64,000 nt of DNA from Cryptomeria japonica (Eukaryota; Streptophyta; Pinopsida; Cupressales; Cupressaceae), in assembly GCF_030272615.1 (NCBI RefSeq), contig NC_081408.1, positions 311,815,118 through 311,879,117 of the forward strand. Direction: 5' to 3'. Of the stretch, positions 1 to 13,251 are shown piece after piece. Every line of letters starts with the position of its first letter. The stretch's first letter is position 1. The notes below the pieces were generated by a model. It was not told the origin of the DNA, ran no database searches, and saw only the letters and a program-made list of their open reading frames with translations. The position numbers and the translations under genes are program-made.

Positions 1-1265
1 CACGATATAAATTAAACTAAATACAAGTATCATTAAAAATTTAAATAATATACTATTAAAAGAATAAATGTAATGTTAAATTTACTAATCTATATCATAC
101 TTCTATCAAAGCAACCGAACTTGCTACTAATGTAGCAACACCATGCTCCATTGTGGCATGAACACCAAGAGGGATCTTTGATGTCAACATCTAAAAATGA
201 AACATTGTATGTTGATAAATTACCAAAACTATCTAAATTATTTTATAACAAAATTAAAGAATAAATTTCTTACTTGGGTGAAAGACTATCAATGAACTTC
301 ACTGCAAGGTGTTGATGTTGAAGCTCTAGCATCAAACTATTTGACATTCAAAATGAGTAATGATAAAATCATTCACATAAGGATCAAATATTCACATATA
401 ATAATTATATTTCTTTACTGGTTATATACCTATGGAGTTGATCAAGTCATGAAAAAGGGTGTTGTGGGAACACTGCTAGTATTGTCAACACTTTGACCCT
501 AATTGTTTATCATAACCATTTACTAATTTAGTTATATTCTTATATTTCCAAATAAAATTTAATAGAAAGAATGAAATTAACTTGTAATTAAATTCACCTA
601 AGTATCAATGCCCAATGTTTCATTCAACAAATATTATGTCATGACAATGTTATTTGTAGCAAACTCCTCTTATGTACATGCATGCTCACTACTCTCAAGA
701 TCATAAGTCCAAAGAGACCCAAAAGATCAAAAAAATGAGCTGGAACTCAAGGCCTAGAAGAATCACTCGCATCAGCCTCTACTAGAGGCCTAGCATACTG
801 TATAAGGGTATGAGTGAGTGAGCCAATGGAGTTGAAAGTTTCAACCTCAATGCTCTTCTTCAAAATGGAAGAAATAATGACATGCTCCACCATAGGTCTG
901 GACAAGGGTCTTGGTGGGAGGTTTGGGTCATGTTGTGCACACACTTTATCATGTGAGGATCCCCCACCTCTACCCTAGAAATCTAGATAATTAAAATAGT
1001 TTGGGATCTCATTTAGGACAAACTCACAATAGATTTTCCTCAAAAATTATTGGGGTACCTCATGATTATTGCATGGTGATTGATAAAAAACCATTCACCA
1101 CCTATCCCAAAAATTATTCTTAATCCCTTCATGGTGGCACCAATGGATAGGGAACCTCCCACATTGAGGGTGTAAAGGTTGATTCGTTTGGGGGTCTGTG
1201 GAAAGGGCACACAAGTCAAATCTGTTAATTTTATTTTTCTTCACTCTCATACAATAATTTGTCGG
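1..1265. other. Left half of the old target locus, no clear gene
   Basis: AT-rich sequence in which I recognise no gene. A short minus-strand open stretch at 747-944 (65 codons) and other short coding-like pieces on the minus strand hint at a decayed gene or transposon with introns, but no family could be named. The sequence stops at the 5' LTR of the composite element at 1266 and resumes at 28637. Joining the minus-strand frame across the insertion gives a dozen more open codons, which weakly supports coding ancestry on the minus strand. Confidence 0.4.
1261..1265. repeat. Target site duplication of the composite element, left copy
   Basis: The five bases GTCGG immediately precede the TG of LTR1. 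GTCGA follows the end of LTR3 at 28637-28641. Four of five bases match, as expected for an old integrase-made 5 bp duplication. The match lies outside the outer LTRs, so the whole three-LTR array traces to one integration event. Confidence 0.65.
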
Positions 1266-2449
1266 TGTAGTGTCCTACAATTGCAACCCTTTGCAATTTC
1301 AACTATATTTGGGTCTTCAACTTAGTATTTAGGTTGTTGTCCTATTTGAAGACCTAAATATGGTCATACACCTCATAAATGCCAAAAACTTTGATTTTCC
1401 ACTCATTATGCGCCTTAATCCTTACCCAAAATAGGGTAGGACTAGGGTGTAGTGCCCTGGTCCTCATTGGGACTAGGGCACCACGCCTTGGTCCTTCCTA
1501 AATTGGGCCCCCTTTAAACCCATTTTAGCATTTCAAAAATGAGCGAGATTCCTCTCTCTATGTCGACTCATGTTGGAAAATTAGTCAATTTTCTTGATGG
1601 GCAAGTATATAGGGAGGATTTCCCCTCTGATTTGGAGATCATCATCACATACATTCACAACAAGGATATTTTGATACCATGCAATCAAGAATTCAAGAGA
1701 AATTGAGCATCTTCAGTCTTCCTTCAAGCCTTGGAGTAGCAATAAAGTCAAGATTCAAGCATTGAGGAGGACATCGTTCATCTTATTTTGTTGAACACTT
1801 CATTAAACCCTATTTCTATGTGGACGCAAGAAAAACTTCACAAGGAGGTATCATCATTCAATTATCAATCATAATTTAGCATCTCCCTCAAAAGGAGAAT
1901 CTTTCATTACAGTCATTTCAATTACATTTATTTCAATTTCATGGTTACTTCCAAAAACAAGGTTTGACATAAGGCGAGCCACTATTCCCAACTTTTTCCA
2001 CTTCTTTATGTGTGCAAGAAATAGGTACAAAGTTGTGATCTTCAAAATAAGCATTATTTGCAGAGACGAATCAATTATTTTCGGTGTGCAAAAAAGTAGG
2101 AGGACCAAGGCCCCCACCACCACAGTCCCAATATTTTTGGATCTCTTTCGAAGGGCACATATAACTCAACATATATTTCTCAAATCCAAGTGCATGCGAA
2201 AATCCTACATATGTGGCTCATTGTTTTAACAATTTTACCTTCATTCTTCAACACTTTACCTAATTTCAACGTTTCAATTTACAAAAGAGGAATATAATTA
2301 TCACACAATCAACCCAAATCCATACAATATTCATTCCTTGGTTAAATCTAGTGGATTACCTTTCCTCTTTTGAATGTAATGGTCTCTAAGTGAAGAATTA
2401 AGGGTTTTGTCTCTCTTGGGTGGAAACCCTAAAAAAAATACACATTACA
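1266..2449 (+). repeat. LTR1 of the composite element
   Basis: It starts TGTAGTGTCC and ends CACATTACA, giving the usual TG...CA ends. It aligns along its length with 9125-10307 and 27454-28636, with scattered substitutions and small indels, so it is old. It carries a TATA-like element at 1606-1613 and the GGACCAGGG/CCCTGGTCC hairpin motif near 1439-1494. The TATA element and the position of the PBS-like site after its end set the orientation as plus. Confidence 0.85.
1606..1613 (+). promoter_or_regulatory. TATA-like box of LTR1
   Basis: TATATAGG lies about 340 bases into the LTR. The equivalent sites in the sister LTRs are TATAAAAG at 9466-9473 and TATATAAG at 27795-27802. Conservation of a TATA-like core in all three copies supports a pol II promoter defining the U3/R boundary shortly downstream. 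Confidence 0.6.
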
Positions 2450-3485
2450 TTTTCGTGAACACGACTCCTTACACTCATATTTCTGATTTATGTTCTTGGA
2501 TATGATTGTTTACACAATATAAAATTGAAGTTTTCATTTACAAGTTTAATTTCCTTGCAAATTTTTAAAAATATAGAGGTTAATTTCATTAAAACCCTAA
2601 TTTTTAATTTCAAAATTGAGCTTGTAAATTGCATAATTTGGATTAATTGTTTCAAATTTGAGTGTTATTCAATTTCAAAATTCAAAGTTTCACTTGCAAG
2701 TCAAATTTCACATTTAAATTTAAAAATTAAGTGGTTAATTGCAAAAACCCTAATTTTCAAAATTGTAAAAATTCAACTTGTAGGTTGTTTAAATTCTGAA
2801 TTTATAATTTTAGAGTTAATTCAAATTTAAATTTGCAATCTTGGATCAAATTTCAAAATTTAAAATTAAGTGGTTAATTAAAAAAGCCCTATTTTTTAAA
2901 TATAAATTACCCTTGTGCATTTCCCAATTTCAATTTCACCATTGGATCTATTTTTTAATTTATAATTAAGAGATTCTTTTTACAAGGCCCTAATTTTAAA
3001 TTTAAATTTCTTATGGACAATTTCAAATTTAAATTTTAAAATTGAGTGGTTAATTAAAAGAGACCCAATTTTAGATTTAAATTGATTATTTTAATTCCCA
3101 AATTTCAACATCACATTTTAAATTTAATTTTTAAAATTAAGAGGATCTTTATACAAGGCCCTAATTTTAAATGTAAATTTCCTCTAGAACATTTAAAATT
3201 TAAATTTTTAAATTTAAGAGGCGATTATTAGCTCTAATTTTAAATTTAAATTTCTATCTCCTAGTGGGTAATTTTAAATTTAAATTAAGAGGTTATTTTA
3301 ACAAAGCCTTAATTTTAAATTTCAATCTCCTAGGGGGTTACATGATTTTTCACAATTATTCTTTATCTTTTCAATCAATATTCTTATTTAACTGAGTAAT
3401 CATTTTTCTAAAATGTTGCATTATTCAATTACTTTGCAAATTTAAAATCTCAAATTTCCAATTTTAAATTTCTCTCCCTTAGTGC
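2450..3485 (+). other. Leader of body A: decayed PBS and AT-rich repeats
   Basis: Right after LTR1 the sequence reads TTTTCGTGAACACGACTCC, a decayed relative of the GTGAACCCGAC primer binding site core seen at 47374 and 61939. From about 2520 to 3480 the leader is a loose tandem array of AT-rich units built around CCCTAATTTTAAATTTAAATT, separated by GAGGTTA- or GTGGTTA-like spacers. Small open frames here are low complexity and not convincing genes. Confidence 0.6.
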
Positions 3486-6400
3486 ATGAGTTTTACAACA
3501 ATTATTCCAACCTATAATATCCCTGTGAGAATAAGTTGTAGAATTAAGGCTTCCCAAGGTTTAATTACCAAGGAGATGGAGCCTAATTTGGATAACTTAT
3601 TTCATGAGGATGTTGGTGGTTATTCTAATCCTACAAATGTCCCCATTTATCCTCATTCTTTTGATAATTCTCATGATGTGGATGAATCACTGATTAGGGT
3701 TTTCATTGACCAATTGGAGAAGATTGACAATCAATTTGAAAATATTCAACAATTAATGAGTCAACAATGCCTGGAATGTGAAGCTCTATTGTTGATTGAA
3801 GGATTGAAAAGAATGATTCAAATTGATAAACTTGGTGTTGTTGTCTTGTGTGGTATTGCTCAAATTGTTGATACTAATATGATGCCTTTGAAGAGCTATG
3901 CTTCAAAGTCCTTGGTTATACACAACCTCCTAGTCAAGTCAATCATTTCATTCCTTTGAGTACCCCTATGGCTAGTGTTCCCACCTTTACATCAAACATC
4001 ATGGCTACCTCTACACAAAATATCATACCTACAAGTGTTGATCAAGAGGGCATCTCCTCTAATCATAATTCCTTCACTCTGCCTCAAGTAAGTCTTCCAT
4101 TTGTTACCCAGTCATCTCCCATACCTACTTATCTTAGTGTACCACCTCCTTATAACAATATCCCTCCTTATTATCAAGCTCCTCCATACTTCAACAATGT
4201 TACTCCTTCATGTTCAACAATGTTATTCCTCCTTCTCAATCCAAAAATTTCTAATTTTAATTTTTCTACCCAAGCTACCATGAATGTTCTAGCCCAAACA
4301 TTGTCTTCCTTGCAACAAAAAATCAATACTATGAATAAATCTAAGTATAATGTTCCCACATTTGATGTAGTGAGCCCATTATCTAATGACATTATCTGAT
4401 CTGTCCCTCCTAAACATGTGGAAGTTCCTCAATTGGAACTTTATAATGGAAAAGATGATCCTTTAACTCCTAAGAAAACATTTCAAACTTTGTGTAGTGA
4501 CTTTTCTCATGACCAAATATTGTTGGCTAAATTTTTTACTAGAACACTAAGGGATAAAGCTTTGCAATGGTATTGTTCTTTGCCTCCTCATTCTATCACT
4601 TATTTTCAATAATTGGCTAATTATTTTATTCAACAATTTCACAATAATATTGGTCCTTAAATTACTTTGATTGATTTGATACCGATTTTATTGGTAGATA
4701 TAAGCATTTGTATTCTCAAATTTCTTTTCCTATGCCTAATCAAGATATTCAACAAATTTTTATTTCTAATTTGCAAAAAGATATTAGGTATAAGCTTCTG
4801 TTTTCTGAATTTACGTCCTTTATGCAGTTGTGCACAGTACTTCACAATTATCAACTTACCATGAATCAACTAGAACAATCCTCTTCAATGGCTCCAAATG
4901 ATAAAAGTGAAAGTGTTCAACTACCTTTTGTGAAGTTCAAACCAAATAAGGGATTCATCAAATTCAATGACAACAAAAACACTCAAGTAGTAGTTGCAAC
5001 AACAAGTGTGCCTCCTTTGTCCAAATACTTTAGAAAATAATTCACTCCTCTTAATAAATCTTTGCATAGTATTATGTCGCAATTGTTACAAAGGAAAGTG
5101 TTGAAACTTCCCCCTATAAAAATAATTGATACAACTAATCCTTTGCCACCTTCTTATGATATGCAAGCCTTTTTCCATATTACCATTGTCAACCTAGAAA
5201 TGACACTAAAAAGTGTTATTCCTTGAGGAGTAAGATTCAAGACTTTATTGATAACAATACCATATTTATGGCTCATGTGAATGATAAAGGAAACAGATAT
5301 GTATCTCCTCCTAATCAAAACCTTTAAATTTTCACTAATTATTTACCTTCCCATTCTACTAATGTGATTGAGATTGATCATCTTGCCTTCTCTCCCAAAG
5401 ATCTTGGCCTTGAGTCTAACAATGTGGTGAACCTTATACATCAAACTAAACCTCCTAAAGACTTATGCACTACATTTGATCCTAGTGAGACTATTGAAAC
5501 ACCTGATGGCCCACTTTACATTACTGCAAAAATTAAAGGAATACCTTGTAGAGGGGTTCTTATTGATCCAACTTGTATGGTTAATGTGATAACTAAAAAA
5601 ATTCTTTATACTTTACAATTGCATCGAGTGACATATGATGAAAATGAAGTGATAGTTATATTTTTTAATGGCTTCTCTTGTCTTGCTATTGGTTCTATCA
5701 CACTTCCTATTTATGTTGGTATTAAATTCTTGGATGTTGTCTTCTCTCATTCCTACATCTGATCGATTTCATGTGAAGTTGGGACATCCTTGGCTCTCTT
5801 CCATGAAAGCAATCACTTCTATTGTTCATAAGTGTTTAAAATTTCCTCATGGTGATAAACTCATAATTATTAATCATAGCATATATCAACCTATAGTGAG
5901 GCATGGAGATGTTTGTCTTGATTATTTTTTGTCTAAACAATTACAACCTCTTCAACCTAGAAGCGATTCTCTCTTTAAATCATATTAAAAATAAAAAAAT
6001 GAGATGATTTAATCTTTAAGTAAGACTAGAAATCAAACACTTAGTCTTCCTCCAATTAATATTCATGTGCCTCTTCTTATGAATAAGACTATTCTTCCTT
6101 CTAATAGAGATATTCTTTTTCCTAGGGAAAAATCAATTCCTTCTCCTAAGGATGAGTCCATTCTTCCTCCCAAGGATAGAAAATATATCCCTCCTAAGTG
6201 TCAATCTATTCTTCCTTGTAAGGAAAAACATATTATTCCTCCTAAGGATAGACCTATTCCTTCTCCTCATGATGGACCTGGTATCCTTCCTACACCTCTC
6301 ATTCTTCCTTTATATGGTGTGGTTTTTCCTCCTACATCTTATAAAGGAAAGCATCCTTCATCTCCTATTATTCAACCTAATAGACCTTCTCCTATGTATC

Positions 6401-6560
6401 CTTCCTTAAAATAAGAAAAGACGCCTATACTTGATGAACCTAGACTTTCACAACCTTTAGCTAAAACTGAAAGAAACCATTGTGTGAAAGAACGTCGATG
6501 AAGATGTCATGCTAGAGCTCATGAACTTGCTTCCCAAACCATCTCTTTATTGCACATTGT
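3486..6560 (+). pseudogene. Gag-protease frame of body A, decayed
   Basis: The start at 3486 (MSFTT...) is shared with body B at 11262. A proline/serine-rich stretch follows (3956-4399), then a Ty3-type Gag core at 4418-4860 containing QLELYNGK, LRDKALQWY and SLPPHSITYF. At 5364-5990 comes a retropepsin-like segment: a GVLIDP motif stands where the catalytic D-S/T-G would be, followed by NVI, LPI and a GHPWLSSMKA stretch typical of LTR-element proteases. The change at the catalytic motif suggests it was already inactive or strongly diverged. At 6067-6414 are proline-rich repeats of about ten residues (PPKDR-type). Frameshifts and stops break the frame throughout. No reverse transcriptase follows. 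Function is inferred from family resemblance only. Confidence 0.7.
6091..6290 (+). repeat. Proline-rich coding repeat of body A
   Basis: Degenerate units of roughly 27-33 bases encode variants of I-L/P-P-P-K-D-R/E. The equivalent array in body B lies at about 25790-25990. The two copies differ in frame and unit sequence, so the array was present in the ancestor and then drifted. Confidence 0.6.
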
Positions 6561-6564
6561 CTGA

Positions 6565-7951
6565 TATGTTGTCATTGATGTCAACATATGGGTATATTGT
6601 TAGAAAGTTTTGTTAACATATTATTCTGTGTATTCCAGTGTTGCAATTTGATTGGAATGAGTTGGTTTAGCCTGTGTGTTGTAGATGAGATGATGTGGTT
6701 TAAAGGGTCTCTAGTATGGTTTATATAGATGGTTCATTCCCATTTTCAGAGGTCTGCATGATGTTGTGATCGAGTTATGAGATCCAGTATTGAGGATGTT
6801 ATGAAGTTGTTTGTGTTATTTGATATTCTAATTTGTTCTCTATATTGCTTTGAAATTATTATATCTTTAGTTACAAATGTGTGGGATGCGTTTTGGACAT
6901 TGATGTGTGTCCTCAATTCAATTGGTTCCTGATTTGGAAATCAACAAGCAAATCTTTTAGGTTGACAGTCAGTTATGTTGATGTTCTTGAGCTTCAGTAG
7001 AGAGATGATGGTGTTTTTGGTAATCTACATTGTTGCAATTATTGTGGTGCAATTAACGTTGCTTGTAAATATCTCTAGATCATGTTCTATGTGTATTGGT
7101 GGTATGCATTGTTTATTGTGCACTTTATTGAAGATTTTCCTTGTCTAGTGATGTTCTTTGTGTTATGCGACATTCTTGGTGGTTGTAGCATGTTGTGGAT
7201 GATCAAGACATAATTGTTGGAGATGTTGGGTGATTGTGATATTGATTTGGGTCCAGAATATGTCTTAGCCAACATTGTTTTGGTCCACATGTATTGTTGT
7301 AGTGTGTGAGGATATTATTTTGTAATTTGTATTGAGGGTTTAGCCGACCTATATTTCATGGGTTGAGGGTTTGTATAAATAAATGTAATAATCATGTAAG
7401 ATGTATGTTTGCAAGTCTCTCTGAATATTAATCGAGTTGTATGTGAAAACAAGTAATTTGATCTCTCAAAAGTGTGAAGGAGAAAAGAGAAGTGTTGCAG
7501 GGAAAACTGTGTGCTTAATCAGAATAGTACTCAAGCATATGGAGATGTTAATTTCATAGTTCATGTGATACGGATTTTTGTTCGAATGTTTTTGTAAGTC
7601 AGTGAAACTTCCTATAAGGCAGTGAGCCTTCCCTAAAGGTTGTAGCCTTTCTAGGTTTCTTATTTTGAGCAGTGAGCTCTAGGCAGTGTGCCTAAATGCA
7701 TGTGCATTCCCATTTTAATATTCACATTTACTCCTAATAGGGTATTATATCATTATGGGTAGGTTCCCACCGTGGTTTTTCCCTTAACCAGGTTTTCCAC
7801 ATCAAAAATATTGGTGTTATGTGTGTTATTTATGTTGTTTTGTTTCATGCTTTAATTGTTAATCATCATATCTATTTTGTGGTTTAAGATGTAGTAAGTT
7901 TTTGTACAAACTGATTCACCCCCCTCTCAATTTTTTGTGTTGTTGCCAACA
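6565..7951 (+). mobile_element. Copia-type LTR inserted in body A (probably solo LTR)
   Basis: Body B reads continuously through the matching point near 26240 (AACCATTTCTTCTCCCAAG), whereas body A is interrupted by about 1.4 kb. The insert opens with TGATATGTTGTCATTGATGTC, a start shared with other copia-like LTRs here (near 29455 and 43753). Near its end it has GTTCCCACCGTGG and GATTCACCCCCC tracts, and it closes GTTGCCAACA. No internal coding region is present, which suggests a solo LTR. I could not find a clear target duplication, so the exact ends are approximate. Confidence 0.65.
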
Positions 7952-9124
7952 TTCTTCCCCTAAGACACCAATTGTTGAGATAATTCCATTTTTTCAACCT
8001 TCTACTAATCAAAAGGTTCAACCAAATTCTCCAAGATGCAAAATGATTAAGACAAATGATGGTTCAAGTTTTATTCCTATTAGAGCTCATATTTTTGTTA
8101 ATATTGATAAAGAAATAGGTGAGAATATTGTTAATGATGAAAATGTTGATCCTAATATTTTTTATGATGGATTTGAATATGTTGATGTTGATCCTAGCTC
8201 CTAGTAATAGACAAAGTGACCCATCATTAGAACATGGTTCTTGTTTGGAACTTGTGATAGCTCTACCTATTGTTCTTGATGTTGCTCCTCTTATGTGTTG
8301 TACACCTTCTTGAAACAATGATGAGAAAAATCAAAGAGCAGATGACATGCTTGATTAGCTTCATTAGCACCATAGATTCTCTCTCTCTCCTCTCTTGCTT
8401 GTTTGTGATCTTCTTCTATTTCCCTCTCTATTCTTCTATTTGTTGCCCCTAGTGTTGTCTACTTGAGGATGATGAAATGCATTGAGATCTCTTTTGGTCA
8501 CTCCTATGTTGACTCAAAAGACACATGTGCCCTTCTTCCATGGTGGTTTTCCTTTCTTTGAATGATGAGGATAATTCTATGCATATATATACACATGATA
8601 TACTTTGGTTATCATAAAAAGCACACTGACTCCAGAGTTAGGTGAAACCACCTCATGTTTTGTATTTTGTGATCATTATCCTTTGATTTGTCCTCTCTTG
8701 TGGATTATTATTGTAATAACATTCTTTTATTTTTGGGTGTATCCTACCTTATAAGAAATTTCTCTTGATAAGACATATGCAATCGATTTAATGTGGGGGC
8801 ATACACTTCCCTCAATGATTCTCTTGTATATCTTGATACTTAAGTTACTTAGCAAACTTTGTCCTTTGCTTTGTAATTTTTGGTATTTTTCTTTTCATGA
8901 CTCATGGTAAGAGTACCTTACTAGTTGGTATTCATGGTTCTCTCTTTCTCTTTCTCTCATGATGTCCCTTTTATCATGTTATTAAAGTTGTGAGATCCTA
9001 AAGTCTATTGGGGGTTTGGTGTATCTTGCCTCCTCGACGACTTGGTGAAAGTTTTCTATGTGAACCCTTTATACTTTGCCGAGAGTATGATTGACTTCAT
9101 AATCTCACTAAAGTGGGGGCTAAA
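7952..9124 (+). pseudogene. 3' part of body A with polypurine tract
   Basis: The frame resumes after the copia LTR with an acidic C-terminal segment (NDENVDPNIFYDGFEYVDVD near 8120-8200), matching 26400-26480 of body B. The rest is non-coding 3' sequence that aligns with 26670-27453. It ends in the polypurine tract AAAGTGGGGGCTAAA at 9110-9124, directly against LTR2. That abutment defines the 3' end of a retrotransposon body. Confidence 0.65.
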
Positions 9125-10307
9125 TGTAGCATCCTAAAAATGCAACCCTTTGCAATTTCAACCAAATTTGGGTCTTCACCTTAGTGTTTGCACCCGTTGG
9201 CCTGTTTGAAGGCCTAATTATTCTCATACACCTCATAAATGATAAAAACTTTGATTTTCCACTCATTATGCACCTTAAGCCTAAACCAAAATAGGGTAGG
9301 ACCAGAGTGTATCACCTTGGTCCTCACTAGGATGAGGGCGACATGCCTTGGTCCTCCATAAATTGGGCCCCCTTTAAACCCATTTTATCATTTTAAAAAT
9401 GAGCGGGATTCCCCTCTCTGTGTCGGCTCATATTGAAAAATTAGTCAATTTTCCTGATGGACAAGTATAAAAGGAGGATTTCCCATCTCATTTCGAGATC
9501 ATCATCACATACATTCACAACAAGGAGATTTTGATACCAAGCAATCAAGCATTTAAGAGAAATTGAGCATCTTCAGTCTTCCTTCAAGCCTAAGAGTGGC
9601 AATAAAGTAAAGATTCAAGAATTGAGGAGGAGATCATTCATCCTATTTTGTTGAAGACATCCTTAAACCCTATTTTTCATGTGGAGGCAAACAAAACTTC
9701 ACAAGGAGATATCATCATTCAATTTTTCAGTCATAATTCAACATCTCTCTCAAAAGGAGAATCTTTCATTACACTCATTTCAATTTCATTGAATTCAATT
9801 TCATGGTTAATTCCAAAATTAATAATTGACCTAAGGAAATCCCCTATTCCCAACCTTTCCCCCTTCTTTATGTATACAGGAAATAGGTACAAAGGTGTAA
9901 CCTTTAGAATAAGCATTATTTGCAGAGACGAATCAACCCTTTTCGGCATGCGAAAAAGTAGGACTAAGGTACCCTCCACCACAGTTCCAATATTTTTGGA
10001 TCTCTTTCGAGGAGCAGATCCAACTCGTATTATATTTATTAGATCTAGGTGCATGTGAAAATCCCACATCTGTGGCTCGCTATTTTATCATTTTTACCTT
10101 CATTTTTCAACACTTTACCTGATTTTAGCATTTCAAGTTACAAAAGAGGAATAGAATTATCACACAATCAAATCAAATCCATTCAAAATTCAATCCTTGG
10201 CTAAGTCTAGTGGATTGTGTTTCCTCTTTTGAATGTAATGGTCTCTAAGTGAAAAATTAAGGGTTTTCTCTCTCTTGGGTGGAAACCCTAAAAAAATGCA
10301 CATTACA
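9125..10307 (+). repeat. LTR2, shared middle LTR of the composite element
   Basis: It starts TGTAGCATCC and ends GCACATTACA. It acts as the 3' LTR of body A (polypurine tract directly upstream) and as the 5' LTR of body B (PBS-like TTTTTCGTGAACCCGACTCC directly downstream). Its TATA-like element is TATAAAAG at 9466-9473, and the GGACCAGGG-type hairpin region spans 9299-9354. Confidence 0.85.
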
Positions 10308-11261
10308 TTTTTCGTGAACCCGACTCCTTACACCCATATTTCTGATTTATGTTCTCAACTCTGATTTTTTATGCAATATAAATTGAAGTTTTCATTTACA
10401 AGTTTGATTTCCTTGCAACTTTTAAAAATTTAGAGGTTAATTTCACTAAAATCTTAATTTTTAATTTCAAAATTGAGCTTGTAAATTTCATAATTTGGAT
10501 TAATTATTTCAGATCTGAGTGTTAATCAATTTCAAAATTTAAATTTTCACTTGCAAGTCGAATTTCACATTTAAATATAAAAAATTAAGTGGTTAATTGT
10601 AAAAACCCTAATTTTCAAAACTGTAAAATTTGAGCTTGTCAGTTGTTTAAATTTTGAATTTATAATTTTAGAGTTGCTTCAAATTTAAATTTGAAATCTT
10701 GGATCAAATTTCAAATTTCAAATTTTAAAATTAAGCGGTTAATTAAAAAAGCCCTAATTTTTAAATATAATTTACCCTTGTGCATTTCCCAATTTCAATT
10801 TCAACATTGGATCTAAATTTAAATTAGAAATTAAGAGGCTCTTTTTACAAGGCCCTAATTTTAAATTTAAATTTCTTGTGGACAATTTCAAAATTAAGTG
10901 ATGAATTAAAAGAGCCCTAATTTAGATTTAAATTGATTATTTTAATTCCCAAATTTCAACATCACATTTTAAATTCAATTTTAAAATTAAGAGGTTATTT
11001 ATACAAGGCCCTAATTTTAAATTTAAATTTTCTCTAGATCATTTAAAATTTAAATTTTTAAAATTAAGAGGTTATTATTATCCCTAATTTTAAATTTCAA
11101 TTTCTTAGGGGTTTGCATGAGTTTTCACAATTATTCTTGATCTTTTCAATCAATTTGCTTATTTAATTGAGAAATCTTTTTTTCTAAAATTTTGCATTAT
11201 TCAATTACTTTGCAAATTTCAAATCCCAAATTTCCAATTTTAAATTTCTCACCCTTAATGC
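10308..11261 (+). other. Leader of body B: PBS-like site and AT-rich repeats
   Basis: The sequence CGTGAACCCGAC follows the LTR end and matches the tRNA-Trp type PBS core better than the body A copy does. From about 10390 to 11250 it repeats the same AT-rich TAATTTTAAATTTAAATT units as 2520-3480. No gene is seen. Confidence 0.6.
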
Positions 11262-11555
11262 ATGAGTTTTACAACTATTAGTCCAACCTATAATATCCTT
11301 GTGAGAAGAAGTTGTAGAATTAAGGCTTCCCAAGGTTCAATTACCAAGGAGATGGGGCCTAATTTGAATAACTTATTTCATGAGGATGTTGGTGGATCTT
11401 CTAATCCTACAAATGTCCCCATTTATCCTCATTCTTTTCATAATTCTCAATATGTGGATGAATCACTAACTAGGGTTTTCATTGACCAATTGGAGAAGAT
11501 TGACAATCAATTTGAAAATCTTCAACAATGGATGAGTCAACAATACCTAGAAAGT
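11262..11555 (+). pseudogene. 5' end of the body B Gag frame, cut by the LINE
   Basis: This is homologous to 3486-3780 of body A and translates to a closely related N-terminus with the same NLFHEDVGG and VFIDQLEKIDNQFEN segments. It stops where the LINE begins at 11556 and resumes at 23700. Confidence 0.75.
11539..11555 (+). repeat. LINE target site duplication, left copy
   Basis: AACAATACCTAGAAAGT here and AACAATACCTGGAAAGT at 23700-23716 match at 16 of 17 bases. Body A at the same point reads CAATGCCTGGAATGTGAAG uninterrupted, so the duplication was made on insertion. A duplication of 17 bases suits target-primed reverse transcription by an L1-type LINE. Confidence 0.85.
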
Positions 11556-11579
11556 ATAATTTTAATATGGCGCTTAGCA

Positions 11580-13077
11580 TAGGGTTTTAGGTTGCTCAGG
11601 GTAGGGTTTCAGGTGATGCTCCTACAATCCCTGGTAGATCCCTTCCGGGTTCACAGGGAGCTGGTTTGAGATCCCTTGGATCTGCTGGCACTAAAGACAA
11701 CTAGGGTGATGTGGATTCTGAAGATGGTGGGGACCCAAAAACCGGTTTTCAGGTGGACCCAGGGGATGAGGATTTGTCGGGGGTTTCCCCAGTGGATGCT
11801 CCTCATGATTTATCTTCATCACGGGCTTCTCGAGCCACAAAATAGACCATTTTAATAGAAGCCACAAATAATCGATGGGCTTCTTTATTTAGGGTTACCC
11901 CGACTAGAAAGTCTTCTTTTCCACTTGTCTCCATTACTTGTGATAAGGCTAGTGGTAAGGTTGCTTTGTCTATCCCTAACTAGGTGATTGACCACAACAT
12001 TGCTATTATGGCACTTACTCTTGTTGGAAAGTTCACTGGGCCTAGACCCAACATTGACTCAGTGAGGATTTTGGTTAGTCAAAGGTGGAAGATTAAAGGG
12101 CAAGTTGAGATTTCGGCTCTCCCTTGGATTTTTTTCTCCTTTGCGTTCTCGCGCGCTGAGGATATTATGACTATTCTTTGTGGTAGCCTATGGATTATGG
12201 GGAGGTCCTCCTTAACCCTTAAGAAGTGGAGTCTGAATATGGATATGTCTATGCCAGGATTTGTGTGGGAGTGTCTAGATCTAAGGATCTTCCTTCATCA
12301 GTGGAGTTGATGTCTAAGTTGGGAACACTAGTTCAAACTATTGAGTTTGAATCATTACCTTTTGTTTGCTTCTTATGTAAAAAGGAAGACCACTGGGCAA
12401 AGAAATGCCCTCAAAACACTAAAATAGATTCTAACAAAGGACCTATAGTCTCGAAACCCAAACTTGTGGATGAAGAAACTCAAAATAAGAAGGGTGATTT
12501 TGTGTACTAGAAAGGGCTTGATGGGAGCCATGAAATCAATAAGAAAAATATTGTTCAACCTTGCTAGAACAGTAAGCTAAAAGAAATAGGCCAGGAGGAA
12601 GATAACAAATAAAGTAACCATGGTGATCAAAACCTTGATGCCAAGGATATAGATCCGAAGATCACTTCTGAGGAGGATCCTACTCAGGTTGAAGAGGATA
12701 TGACTAAGGTGAATGTGACCATTGAAAAGGGAGAAGAACAAGTTTTGGTAGAGGATTTGGAGGAGGAAGAACTTTCACCCCTAAACAGCCAAAGATTCAA
12801 GGATATGGATGAATGTACCTTTAAATATCAACAGTCTTCTCCATTCCTTGGATCATCATTCGGTATTCTTGAGCTCAATGATCTAAAGAAGACCCTAGAG
12901 TATGACTCTTCTTCACAATATTCCACATGTAACTTCCATGACTTTGATCTGAATGTTGTTATTCCAGATACCCTGCAGTCCCTGAAGGTTGATAGTGCCA
13001 TTGGTTTAGAGGGAATTGAAATTGATGAAGAAATGAGCTATACTAAGGTGGTGTCAAAGAAAAAGAAATCTCGGTAG
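11580..13077 (+). pseudogene. LINE ORF1 (nucleic-acid-binding protein) remnant
   Basis: Open pieces at 11984-12310, 12226-12510 and 12700-13077 lie in related frames. At 12362-12412 a zinc knuckle reads VCFLCKKEDHWAKKCP, with C-x2-C-x4-H-x4-C spacing as in plant LINE ORF1 proteins. A lysine-rich end (KKKKSR) precedes a stop at 13075. Upstream pieces (MGRSSLTLKKW, FVWECLDL) resemble the DUF4283-type region of plant LINE ORF1. Several stops and a frameshift disrupt it. Confidence 0.7.
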
Positions 13078-13251
13078 AAGTCTCATAGAGTTACAACTCG
13101 CAACAAATGGAAGGAAGACTATGGCAGGCCACCCTAAAGTGTAGGGAGAAAACCTAACAGGTGGCAAAGAAAGTAGGAGTGCATATAGAACATAGCGGAT
13201 GGATGACTAGAAAATGATCCATGATAGTTTATTCAATTCCCCTAGTAAGAA

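Noticed and set aside
2525-2830. 101-codon frame in the body A leader
   Set aside because: Low-complexity AT-rich repeat; the matching place in body B is not open.
9648-10069. Open frames on both strands over LTR2
   Set aside because: They are within an LTR, are not conserved as frames in LTR1 and LTR3, and show no domain.
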